From Candidatus Vicinibacter proximus (GTDB lineage Bacteria > Bacteroidota > Bacteroidia > Chitinophagales > Saprospiraceae), in NCBI GenBank assembly GCA_016713905.1, contig JADJOE010000001.1, positions 554,501 to 618,500 of the forward strand: a stretch of 64,000 bases of DNA, given 5' to 3'. Position 1 is the first letter of the stretch. Every line of letters begins with the position of its first letter. The position numbers were made by a program, and so were the translations under genes. The notes beneath the pieces were generated by a model, which worked only from the letters and a program-made list of their open reading frames with translations, had not been told where the DNA came from and ran no database searches. Positions 53,337 to 61,778 of the stretch are shown piece by piece.

Positions 53337-56300
53337 ATGGCAAATAAATTATTTTTTACCTGTATTTTACTGTTTAGCTTATTTGGGTTAAAAGGACAGC
53401 CCTCCAACACAATTATATCCAGAAATAAGGCAAACAGTTATCTGTCTTCCATAAAAGTGCCACAAGGAGTAAGTGTTGACCAAAAGAATTTTTTTGAAGT
53501 TTTTGAAGAAATTTTGGGATTAAATCAGGAGTCCACCATGAAATTGAGTGCTCAAACCACAGATCAATATGGGATTAGCCACTTTAGATTTAAGCAGTTT
53601 TATAAGGGTATTCCAGTTTACGGAGCGGATTATATTTTACATGGGACTAAAAATAGAATTGACCATGCCCAGGGCTTAATTATACCTGAAATAAATTTCA
53701 ACCCTGCACCTTCAATTTCAAGCACAGAGGCTACAAAAGTAGCTTATGGCAGAATGTCTAAAGGTTCTTTAAGTGGTTTAATCGAAAAGGAACATCCATC
53801 CACAAATTCGATTAATCAACTTGTTTTAATTAATTCACTTTTCCCACTTGAGGGCGGGGAAATCAGACTAGCATATGTTGTCGAACTACATTCTTATGAA
53901 CCCTTAGAATTCAAAAAGTTTTTTATAGATGCCAATACGGGTGATGTAATTCAAGAGTACAATACACTAATGACTTGTTTTGGAGAGAAGGGCACCATGG
54001 AAACATTGTATCATGGTGTAAGGGAAGTGTCTACTGAAAAAGAAAGAGATAGCTTTGTTACGAAGGATCTGTCACGGGGAAATGGAATTGTAGTTAAGAG
54101 TGTAAAGGGTAATGTCTATAGAGATATGGATAATGTTTGGGAAGCCGGTTCGGTGGACCAAAAAAATGGAGCATTTGATTTGTTTTGGGGAGCCCAGGCA
54201 ACATATGACTTTTATAAAAGTAAATTAGCCAGAGCTAGTGTAGATGGGAAGGATCAACAGATCAATGCGATATTGTTGGATACCGGTGCATATAATAATG
54301 CATTTTGGGACGGTACGCTTAGAACAATAAATTTTGGTCTTGGTGACAATAAAACATATAAAACTTTTGCAGCACTTGATGTTGTTGGGCATGAGTTAAC
54401 ACATGGTGTTACTCAGTTTAGCGCTGGCTTAGAATACCTCTATGAGTCAGGCGCAATGAATGAAGCATTTAGTGATATTTTTGGTAAATCAGTTGAGTAT
54501 TATTATGATCCACAAGGTTTTGATTGGCTCATTGGAGGTAAAGTAACGGTTAATCCTAACTCGGCTTTAAGAAGTATGGAAGACCCGAATCGTTTCAGCA
54601 ATCCTAAATTCTATAAAGGACGATTTTGGGTAACAGGGTCCTCAGATAATGGTGGAGTGCATTCAAACAGTGGAGTCTTGAATTATTGGTTTTACTTATT
54701 GTGCAACGGAGGAACAGGAAAGAATGAATTGAATAAGGATTTTGCAGTTGAAAAAATGGGTTTTGATACTGCAATTGTTGTGGCCTATAACCTCTTGGCA
54801 AATTATCTAACACCCACTTCCAGTTATCTTGAAGCAAAGGAAGCATGTATGAAAATGGTAGAAGCTTGGTGGGGCATCTGTTCGCCTGCATATTTGAATG
54901 TTGCTGAAGCTTGGAAAGCAGTAGGATTGGGAAGCAGTCCTTTGGAAAACGATCTTCAAATTTTTAATGACCGTGTTGGATTGCAGGCATGTAAGGATGG
55001 ACTTTTTACCCTGGAGTCCAGAATTGTCAACAACAGTTGTACTCAAAGATTGCCTGCAGGAGATGAAATTGAACTGATTTATAAATTAGAAAATTTACCA
55101 GAGGTCAAAGAAATCTTAAAGCTAAACCAAGATTTTAATCCGGGAGACCATATTTTTTATACCTTTTCACAAAATCCGGTAATCACAAAGCCGGGAAACT
55201 CAAGAATTGCAGTAACAATTAATTTCCCTAACGATAGCGATACCAGCAACAACAAATACAATATACTCGTTTCAAGAAGTCCTAATAATTCAGATCACGA
55301 TTTTTCAATTAACCGGCTTAGCCTATCAGGTTCTGCCTGTCCAACTGGTGATTCTAGATATACGGCAACTTTAATTGCAAATTATACGGGTTGTACAGTT
55401 GTTCCAGCTTTTAGTGACTTTGCACTTGAATTGAAATTTGGGGATAGCTTAGTCACTTATAATTTTAAAAACCGAACTTCGGTTTATCCTAATGCCAATC
55501 TCAGAGATCAGGGATTGATTATTCCTAGAAATTTTCTAGGGGTAAAAAAAGTCGAGGCGAGATTGATTTGGCAAAAGGATACTGTATTGACCAATAATAA
55601 AGCAAACTTTCAGGTAGTATTTATTGATAATACAAGTAAAGGAGAAATTGAAAGTTTTTCCAATGGTGGATTCGATTCTAGCAGAGTTCAGGTTTTCGTT
55701 GATTCTTTTGCAAGAGTAGGGTTGAGCACACAATCTGTTTTAAATTCATCCGCTTTGATTACTACTGGTTCAAAAGTTTTCAATGAACAAGGAAATTTGA
55801 TTCCAGTTATTGCATCGGATGCCAATACTTTTATTAGACTGAATCCAAAGTTTTCATCCACTGTTTATTTGTGTGCAGACATTGTAACACTAATTAAACC
55901 AATTCTCAAATTTAAATTGATTCAAAAATTAGGTTCAGTTAATTATGATTCTTTAGGTCTAAATTCAAAATTCGCTGCACTTACCAGGGTTAGCTTTAAG
56001 GACAGAACTGGTGGTACATTATCCATAGTCTACTATCAACTTGCTGAAAAAATTCAAAATGTACATCAAATTCAAGAGGAAATTCCAAATGGAACACATC
56101 AAATAGAAATAACCAATATTTGTTTAGATGGCGTTGTAGATTCATTAAGCGGGGAAATTTCGATAGCTAATGATATGGTTGTCCTGGACGATATCGTGAT
56201 TGATGATTTAGTCACAGCTGTGGATAACCCAATAGAGTCAATGATTTTCTTAACCCCAAATCCGACTGCGGGAGATCTCATGTTGGTCAACCAATCCCTA

Positions 56301-56486
56301 GACCACTCAGAAATTGTAAAATATCAGGTTCTGGATGTCTTGGGTCAAGTAATTTTGAATACAACCATTAAGGGCAATCGAAAAGAAGAAATTTATCTGC
56401 CACCAGGTTTAGCTCCGGGTCAGTATTTATTAAAATATTTCCTCAGTAATGGTGAACAAGGATTCAAGAAATTTTCAAAAATATAA
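53337..56486 (+). CDS. Secreted M4 (thermolysin-like) metallopeptidase with T9SS type A signal
   Basis: A 1049-residue protein with signal peptide, an FTP/PepSY-type propeptide (about 30-210) and an M4 catalytic domain. Zinc ligands H352 and H356 in 'VGHELTH' and E376 in 'SGAMNEAFSD' have the exact thermolysin spacing; 'NGGVHSNSGVLNYWFYLL' holds the second His. Two or three beta-sandwich domains follow, then a T9SS type A sorting domain ('LTPNPTAGDLMLVN', 'YQVLDVLGQVI', 'LAPGQYLLKYFLSNGEQGFKKF'). Probably a secreted nutrient-acquiring protease. Confidence 0.94.
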   Translation: MANKLFFTCILLFSLFGLKGQPSNTIISRNKANSYLSSIKVPQGVSVDQKNFFEVFEEILGLNQESTMKLSAQTTDQYGISHFRFKQFYKGIPVYGADYILHGTKNRIDHAQGLIIPEINFNPAPSISSTEATKVAYGRMSKGSLSGLIEKEHPSTNSINQLVLINSLFPLEGGEIRLAYVVELHSYEPLEFKKFFIDANTGDVIQEYNTLMTCFGEKGTMETLYHGVREVSTEKERDSFVTKDLSRGNGIVVKSVKGNVYRDMDNVWEAGSVDQKNGAFDLFWGAQATYDFYKSKLARASVDGKDQQINAILLDTGAYNNAFWDGTLRTINFGLGDNKTYKTFAALDVVGHELTHGVTQFSAGLEYLYESGAMNEAFSDIFGKSVEYYYDPQGFDWLIGGKVTVNPNSALRSMEDPNRFSNPKFYKGRFWVTGSSDNGGVHSNSGVLNYWFYLLCNGGTGKNELNKDFAVEKMGFDTAIVVAYNLLANYLTPTSSYLEAKEACMKMVEAWWGICSPAYLNVAEAWKAVGLGSSPLENDLQIFNDRVGLQACKDGLFTLESRIVNNSCTQRLPAGDEIELIYKLENLPEVKEILKLNQDFNPGDHIFYTFSQNPVITKPGNSRIAVTINFPNDSDTSNNKYNILVSRSPNNSDHDFSINRLSLSGSACPTGDSRYTATLIANYTGCTVVPAFSDFALELKFGDSLVTYNFKNRTSVYPNANLRDQGLIIPRNFLGVKKVEARLIWQKDTVLTNNKANFQVVFIDNTSKGEIESFSNGGFDSSRVQVFVDSFARVGLSTQSVLNSSALITTGSKVFNEQGNLIPVIASDANTFIRLNPKFSSTVYLCADIVTLIKPILKFKLIQKLGSVNYDSLGLNSKFAALTRVSFKDRTGGTLSIVYYQLAEKIQNVHQIQEEIPNGTHQIEITNICLDGVVDSLSGEISIANDMVVLDDIVIDDLVTAVDNPIESMIFLTPNPTAGDLMLVNQSLDHSEIVKYQVLDVLGQVILNTTIKGNRKEEIYLPPGLAPGQYLLKYFLSNGEQGFKKFSKI

Positions 56487-56613
56487 AAGAAACAACTTTA
56501 CTAAACGACTGTTATGTAATTTAATATACATTAAATATTTATTTTACATATAAGTAATTGATAAATAAGGTATATATATATTAAAAACCCCTTCTGATTT
56601 GTAAAATTGGTAT

Positions 56614-56621
56614 TATTTTTG
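56614..56621 (+). promoter_or_regulatory. -7 box for the glucosaminidase gene
   Basis: TATTTTTG fits TAnnTTTG, 37 bases before the ATG at 56659. A TTTG at 56598-56601 is too close (12-base spacer) to be a normal -33 element. Confidence 0.45.
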
Positions 56622-56658
56622 TGTTACCAGAACCGATACCATTTGATAAAATCAGATT

Positions 56659-57333
56659 ATGAATCGTGTTGGCCTCTTATTAATTGTTCTGGTACAGTCA
56701 CTCTTATTTATGAACACACGTCCAATTAGCGTGCAAGAACGCTATATGGATCAATACAAGGACATGGCTATGAGTGAGATGAAGCGAAGTGGGATACCTG
56801 CATCTATAAAAATGGCTCAAGGTATTATGGAATCTCAGGCAGGCAGGAGTGAATTGGCAAAAAATGCTAATAACCACTTTGGAATAAAATGTAAAGCAAA
56901 TTGGGATGGGGATACTTACTTATATGTCGATGACGATCGTGATTCCCTTGGAAATTTGACTCATTCATGTTTTAGAATGTACCCATCTCCTGAAGATTCT
57001 TACAAAGACCACACAGAATTTCTAACAAAAAGATCAAGATATAAAAGTCTTTTTAATCTTTCAAAAAGTGATTATTATTCCTGGGCCTATGGTTTGAAAA
57101 AATGTGGATATGCAACCGATCCATCCTATCCAATTAAACTAATCCAAACCATTGAAAAATATGATTTATACATGTTGGACAAGGAAGTTATCCTTGCCGA
57201 GGGTCTTGAATATATACCAGTAACAGAAAAGTTGACTGTTATAGAACCAGTTAAGCCAATTATGCGAGAGGTCCAAACAAAGAAGACCGTTAATAAAAAT
57301 GGTAAATTGAAAAGAAAAAAGATATATAGGTAA
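56659..57333 (+). CDS. Peptidoglycan hydrolase, glucosaminidase (FlgJ-like) domain
   Basis: A 224-residue exported enzyme. The domain is shown by 'YKDMAMSEMKRSGIPASIKMAQGIMESQAGRSELAKNANNHFGIKCKANWDGDTY' (catalytic Glu in 'GIMESQAG'), and 'CFRMYPSPEDSYKDHTEFL...RYKSLF' and 'WAYGLKKCGYATDPSYPIKLIQTIEKY'. It cuts the glycan chain of the wall. Family members in this phylum often carry LysM repeats at the C-terminus; here there is only a short Lys-rich tail. Confidence 0.92.
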   Translation: MNRVGLLLIVLVQSLLFMNTRPISVQERYMDQYKDMAMSEMKRSGIPASIKMAQGIMESQAGRSELAKNANNHFGIKCKANWDGDTYLYVDDDRDSLGNLTHSCFRMYPSPEDSYKDHTEFLTKRSRYKSLFNLSKSDYYSWAYGLKKCGYATDPSYPIKLIQTIEKYDLYMLDKEVILAEGLEYIPVTEKLTVIEPVKPIMREVQTKKTVNKNGKLKRKKIYR

Positions 57334-57358
57334 AAACTAAATATGAGAAATATGTGTT

Positions 57359-57366
57359 TATCTTTG
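57359..57366 (+). promoter_or_regulatory. Orphan -7-like box between convergent genes
   Basis: TATCTTTG fits TAnnTTTG, but no plus-strand gene follows before pdxA, which is convergent. The 70 bases after it have no ORF. It may be chance or the promoter of an antisense or small RNA. Confidence 0.25.
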
Positions 57367-57438
57367 CGAAGCCAAGGTTGTCGGGGTCGAAGTAAACCAA
57401 TCTCAAACCTAGACGAATGTTAATAGAGTGAAACTAAC

Positions 57439-58497
57439 CTACTCGCTCATTTCTTCTGACAGCTTTGGCCTTTTTCTTAATACATTCTGTCTCATCTCCA
57501 CATAACCTTTTCTTAAAGCAACTATATCCTTTGCTTTTACTATAGCATGAAACATTGACTTAAAGTCCGCTTCATTTCTACCGGCTATGTCAAAAGCTGT
57601 CCCATGGTCAGGAGAAGTTCTTACGAAAGGTAATCCCGCTGTAAAATTAACCCCTTCATGGAAAGATAGAGTTTTAAAGGGAATCAAACCCTGGTCATGA
57701 TACATTGCCAGGATTCCGTCAAATTTTGCGAAATGACCAGATCCAAAAAAACCATCTGCAGAGTAAGGACCAGCCACAAAGACTCCACTTTTCTTGGCCT
57801 CAATAATTGCAGGTCTTATTAATTCCTCCTCTTCAGTTCCTAGCATTCCCTCTTCCCCAGCATGAGGATTAAGTCCTAAAACGGCTATATGTGGCTTTTC
57901 AATGCCAAAATCCTTAATAAGAGATTGCTCCATAATTTGAATTTTCCTGCTAATTAATTCCTTGTTAATTTGAGCAGAAACCTGATTAAGGGGCAGGTGA
58001 TCAGTAACCAGTCCAATTTTGAGTTTATCACTGACCATCATCATTAAAATTTCTTTGGAATTAGTCTTTTCTTTTAAATAATCGGTATGTCCGATATTTG
58101 GAAATCCAGCTAATTTCATCGAATACTTATGGATGGGTCCTGTTACCAAAGCATCAATGACTCCATTTTTCAGATCTTCCAATGCATTATCCAAAGCAAG
58201 TAACGCAAATTTACCACCTTCAAGTGATGGTTTTCCAAGGTTAATGGTGACATTGTCATTCCAGCTATTTACTATATTTATTCGTCCTGTTTTAGGCTTT
58301 TCTCCCGGATTAAGCACATTTAGAGAAAGATTCTCCAGATTAACAATGTTTTTATGGTATGAGGCTATTTTAATATTTCCATAAACTATTGGTATAATAT
58401 ATTGAAAAATACTTTCTTGCGAAAGAGATTTCAGAATAACTTCAAGACTTATACTATTAATATCTCCACTTGTAATACCAATTTTTATTTTTTCCAT
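57439..58497 (-). CDS. pdxA: 4-hydroxythreonine-4-phosphate dehydrogenase
   Basis: A 352-residue enzyme of vitamin B6 synthesis. Metal and substrate motifs: 'ITSGDINSISLEV', 'ALVTGPIHKYSMKLAGFPNIGHTDYL', 'LGLNPHAGEEGMLGTEEEE', 'GPYSADGFFG', 'LAMYHDQGLIPFK' and 'TSPDHGTAFDIAG'. The usual 'GDPaGIGPE' start reads 'GDINSISLE' here, as in other Bacteroidota. A TATATTTG -7 box (58528-58535, minus) lies 30 bases before the ATG. Confidence 0.94.
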   Translation of the reverse strand: MEKIKIGITSGDINSISLEVILKSLSQESIFQYIIPIVYGNIKIASYHKNIVNLENLSLNVLNPGEKPKTGRINIVNSWNDNVTINLGKPSLEGGKFALLALDNALEDLKNGVIDALVTGPIHKYSMKLAGFPNIGHTDYLKEKTNSKEILMMMVSDKLKIGLVTDHLPLNQVSAQINKELISRKIQIMEQSLIKDFGIEKPHIAVLGLNPHAGEEGMLGTEEEELIRPAIIEAKKSGVFVAGPYSADGFFGSGHFAKFDGILAMYHDQGLIPFKTLSFHEGVNFTAGLPFVRTSPDHGTAFDIAGRNEADFKSMFHAIVKAKDIVALRKGYVEMRQNVLRKRPKLSEEMSE

Positions 58498-58895
58498 TGG
58501 ACAATAATTTTACTTTATTAAAGAAAGCAAATATACTCTCAATTTATTGAAAAGTTAGCATCGATCAAAAACCTTCAGGATTTCTAAAGTTTAAACGGTA
58601 AGCAAACAAAGGGAAAGTAAATATAAAAAGCATGTATAATGTTCTTATTTAAATCAGATGATCCAGATCAATTTATAAATGAAATACAGACATTTAGTTA
58701 ACAGGTTTTGTAAATGATTACAGCTGATCAGGATTTGTGCTGACTTGATTCGGAAATATTTTATGGTAAGCTTTACTAAGTAATTGAATATATTAGTTTG
58801 ATTGGATGGAAAAAATATATTAAAAATGATACTTTAAACAAGAAACTTCAAATAAACAAATAAGAACATTAACCTAGTCAAGAAATTATTGAGCA
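58498..58895. other. Gene-less region upstream of pdxA
   Basis: A 398-base AT-rich stretch between the end of the gpmI-lptB operon (both minus strand) and pdxA. It contains the pdxA -7 box at 58528-58535. I see no ORF with coding character, no tRNA-like fold and no clear terminator. Confidence 0.55.
58528..58535 (-). promoter_or_regulatory. -7 box for pdxA
   Basis: TATATTTG on the minus strand, 30 bases before the ATG at 58497, is an exact TAnnTTTG match. No -33 TTTG is clear. Confidence 0.55.
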
Positions 58896-59216
58896 TCAAT
58901 TTGAATGAACGCTGTCTTCTATTGGCCGATTTGGTTTTATAAATTTTGGAAATGAAATTTCAGGTTTTAAAGGTCTAAGTGTATCATAGGGCACATGAAT
59001 ACTATCAAATTTAGATTTTTTTGATTCCATCTTTAAAATGGAATCAACTTTTGATTGACTAATACTCATTAAATTTCTCTTGCATACATCTAACCTTTCA
59101 TTGATGTATTTTTCTTTTCTTTCATTTAATTTTGTACGGACCAAAGCATCAAGTTTATCAGAATCTACATTCTGACAAGAAAAAAATATCAAAACAACAG
59201 ATACAAAATATCTCAT
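58896..59216 (-). CDS. Small hypothetical lipoprotein
   Basis: A 106-residue protein with a short signal ending 'VLIFFSC' (lipobox). The mature chain is helical, Lys/Asp-rich ('KLNERKEKYINERLDVCKRNLMSISQSKVDSIL') with a Pro-rich end ('RPLKPEISFPKFIKPNRPIED'). Not recognised. It overlaps the preceding small lipoprotein gene by four bases and is the last gene of the gpmI / lptB operon. Confidence 0.65.
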   Translation of the reverse strand: MRYFVSVVLIFFSCQNVDSDKLDALVRTKLNERKEKYINERLDVCKRNLMSISQSKVDSILKMESKKSKFDSIHVPYDTLRPLKPEISFPKFIKPNRPIEDSVHSN

Positions 59217-59452
59217 AATTTCCTCAGCAATTTGATTTCCGCTCTTCTGACTTCAATAATACTATCTACCAAAAAAGACATTTTATCTTCTTCTAAAGCT
59301 TTGCATAAAGAATCCGCTTCATATTGGTAAGCAATATTATGAGCATTGAAAATACTGTCGGCCAAATGAAAAGAACGATTTTCTAATTCAGTGTTTACAT
59401 CCGAACAAGCAAATATTAAGCAAAAGCAAATTAAAAAACTAAAAAATTTCAC
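59213..59452 (-). CDS. Small hypothetical lipoprotein
   Basis: A 79-residue protein with signal 'MKFFSFLICFCLIFAC' (lipobox Cys) and a short acidic helical mature part ('LADSIFNAHNIAYQYEADSLCKALEED'). Its start overlaps the lptB end by 14 bases and its stop overlaps the next small lipoprotein gene by four. Both small lipoproteins look related in style and may be accessory envelope factors; function unknown. Confidence 0.65.
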   Translation of the reverse strand: MKFFSFLICFCLIFACSDVNTELENRSFHLADSIFNAHNIAYQYEADSLCKALEEDKMSFLVDSIIEVRRAEIKLLRKL

Positions 59453-60187
59453 GTTCTGGTTTTCTTTTTTTTAATTCAAAATTTTGTCCCAAATAAACCC
59501 TCCTTACATTTTCATCGGCGGCTAATTCTTCTGCGGTACCACTTTTTAAAATTCTACCTTCAAAAATAAGATATGCTCTGTCGGTTATGGATAATGTTTC
59601 CTGGACATTATGATCTGTAATAAGGATTCCAATATTTTTACTTTTCAAAGTGGCGACAATGCTTTGAATATCTTCTACGGCAATCGGATCAATCCCTGCA
59701 AAAGGTTCGTCAAGGAGTATAAAGCTAGGATTTGAAGCGAGGGCTCTGGCAATTTCAGTTCTACGCCGTTCACCACCTGAAAGTGAGTCCCCGGATTTTT
59801 TCTTACCTTGGATAATTGAAATTCGTCTATAAGGCTTTCTAATTTTGATTTTTGTTCTTCTTTAGAAAGACTTCCCATCTCAAGTATTGCTTTAATATTG
59901 TTTTCAACACTCAGTTTTCTAAATACAGATGGTTCCTGAGGTAGATATCCCAAACCTTTTCTGGCTCTGATATACATAGCTTCCTTAGTGACATCCATTT
60001 CATCCAAATAAACTTTCCCTTCATCAGGTGTAATAAATCCAACAATCATGTAAAAAGTAGTTGTTTTACCGGCTCCATTTGGACCTAATAAACCAACAAT
60101 TTCTCCCTGTTGTACATTAATATTTACCCCATTGACTACAGTTCTGTTGCCATATTTTTTAATTAAATTTTCTGTGCGTAAAATCAT
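59439..60187 (-). CDS. lptB: LPS export ABC ATPase LptB, interrupted by a frameshift at an A6 run
   Basis: LptB powers LPS transport to the outer membrane. The first part (60187 to about 59796) has Walker A 'GPNGAGKTTTFYMIVG' and the Q-loop 'GYLPQEPSVFRKLSVENN'. The frame then breaks at six A on the minus strand (59796-59801). Reading one base back gives 'SGDSLSGGERRRTEIARALASNP', 'FILLDEPFAGIDP' and 'ILITDHNVQETL', restoring signature, Walker B and H-loop and a normal length near 249 residues. The break is in a 'A AAA AAT' heptamer. Either a one-base deletion or sequencing error in the A run, or a -1 frameshift. The gene overlaps its upstream neighbour by four bases. Confidence 0.88.
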
Positions 60188-61764
60188 TTATTTAAATTAA
60201 GCGTAACTTCTATTTCCCAATCAGGTCTTAACTCTTCCAATGGCCAAACCCAAATTTTTTCCGGTTGATTTTTTTTTATAAAATTTACAGGGTCCCATTC
60301 CTTGTTGTTGTTTTGATCTAAAATCAACCTTGCCGTATACTTGCCTGGGTCAATGGATGTTAAATTAGTAATTTGTTTTTCGGAATTTGCTAAAAAAATA
60401 TTTTCTGTAATTACTTTATCTTTATCTAAAACTTGAAATATATATTGGAAACCGGGAGTTAAACCCTCGATGGTCACTTTAAGTTTGGATAAAGATTTTT
60501 CATTTATTATATTTAATCTAATTGAATCATGTGAATTATACAATCCATTTATGCTCTTTGAGAAAAATGAGTCAAGTACAACTATATCTTCCGCCAAATC
60601 ATAAAAATTGGAATATAGTTCAATTATTCTTGGATCATCTTGGTTTAAAACCATCTTTAAAAAGGTACTATTAAGGATTTTTACTTTTGTGGAGTCAACA
60701 GAATTAATGGCATCTGTACTTGATATTTTCAATGGTTGGCCAGGTTTTATAAATCGGGAAATAGCAGTTAATGTTTCTTTTTTTGATTTTATCTGATTTT
60801 TATTGAATGGAGGAAGATTTACTGTGTCCGTTTTGTTCTCATATTGGAGGATGCCTAAAGAAGAGGTATCGGATTCATACCAGAATACCAAGCTATCTTT
60901 GGCATTCCATATGAATTTGTTGATTGCTTTGGTTAAATTGATTTTTAAATCACTGGATGCTCTATTAAAAACAAACGTACCTTTCCCAGGTACAATTTTA
61001 AAATCTTTAATTGTAAGCGGTAATTTTTCTTGAGAGATCCACAATAAAAAATCTTGATTTAAAGTATCACTAAGTTGAATATACTCATTTAGAAAACCTA
61101 TGGATTCTGAAGGTTGGTCATAAATATAATTTTGATTTTTATCCAAAATTGTAAAAATTCTATACGTTCCTTGACGAAGATTATCTACTTCAAAATTGCC
61201 ATCTTTATCAGTCCAACTGAAGTAATCTGGTTTGATTTTACTGATTACAGAATCATTAAGGTTGCTGTATAGTAGTACCAAGGCTTTTTCCTGTCCTTTT
61301 GAAGTTTTTGCATCACGGACGCTGCCTTTTATTTGAAGTGAATCAATTACGTCTCCTGTAGAAAAAATAAATTTAATATTGGATGCAGGGTTTTGAGCGG
61401 TAAGATCTTTAATAGATTCTCCAATATTGATAGTGTATGTAGTGGAGTCTTTAAGATTTTCTTTTTCATTGAATTCTATAACCAATGATTTTTTTTGTAG
61501 TTTGTATTTCAAAGGATATTCTGTGGGAGGAGATATGATAATGTTTTGGACGGGATTGTTCAGAGTTACCCATTCATTGAAAGTAAGTATTATTTTTCTA
61601 CTATTAAAATTTTTACTAAAATTTTGTGTTGACCTTTCAGTTAAAATTTTTGGAGGAGTTTTATCATCAGGTCCACCAGAAATATTTTTAATATTAGCGC
61701 AAGACCCAAAAAAGAGTCCAATAAGGGACATGAGAGCTAACAATATTCTGGAATGATAAAACAT
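60184..61764 (-). CDS. Ig-like (Big_5/SbsA-type) domain lipoprotein
   Basis: A 526-residue lipoprotein with signal 'ALMSLIGLFFGSC'. After 'ANIKNISGGPDDKTPPKIL' comes an SbsA/Big_5 Ig-like domain ('RKIILTFNEWVTLNNPVQNIIISPP', 'LKDSTTYTINIGESIKDLTAQNPA'), then a carboxypeptidase-regulatory-like segment ('GSVRDAKTSKGQEKALVLLYSN', 'GNFEVDNLRQGTYRIF') and further beta domains. The 'GGPDDKTPPK' region is a trademark of a Bacteroidota family of outer-membrane lipoproteins of unknown role. It overlaps lptB by four bases. Confidence 0.87.
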   Translation of the reverse strand: MFYHSRILLALMSLIGLFFGSCANIKNISGGPDDKTPPKILTERSTQNFSKNFNSRKIILTFNEWVTLNNPVQNIIISPPTEYPLKYKLQKKSLVIEFNEKENLKDSTTYTINIGESIKDLTAQNPASNIKFIFSTGDVIDSLQIKGSVRDAKTSKGQEKALVLLYSNLNDSVISKIKPDYFSWTDKDGNFEVDNLRQGTYRIFTILDKNQNYIYDQPSESIGFLNEYIQLSDTLNQDFLLWISQEKLPLTIKDFKIVPGKGTFVFNRASSDLKINLTKAINKFIWNAKDSLVFWYESDTSSLGILQYENKTDTVNLPPFNKNQIKSKKETLTAISRFIKPGQPLKISSTDAINSVDSTKVKILNSTFLKMVLNQDDPRIIELYSNFYDLAEDIVVLDSFFSKSINGLYNSHDSIRLNIINEKSLSKLKVTIEGLTPGFQYIFQVLDKDKVITENIFLANSEKQITNLTSIDPGKYTARLILDQNNNKEWDPVNFIKKNQPEKIWVWPLEELRPDWEIEVTLNLNK

Positions 61765-61778
61765 CTAGACAAACATAT

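Noticed and set aside
59439..59648. Separate 69-residue protein and a 170-residue ATPase as two independent genes
   Set aside because: Together they make one normal LptB when a single base is shifted; they are not two genes.
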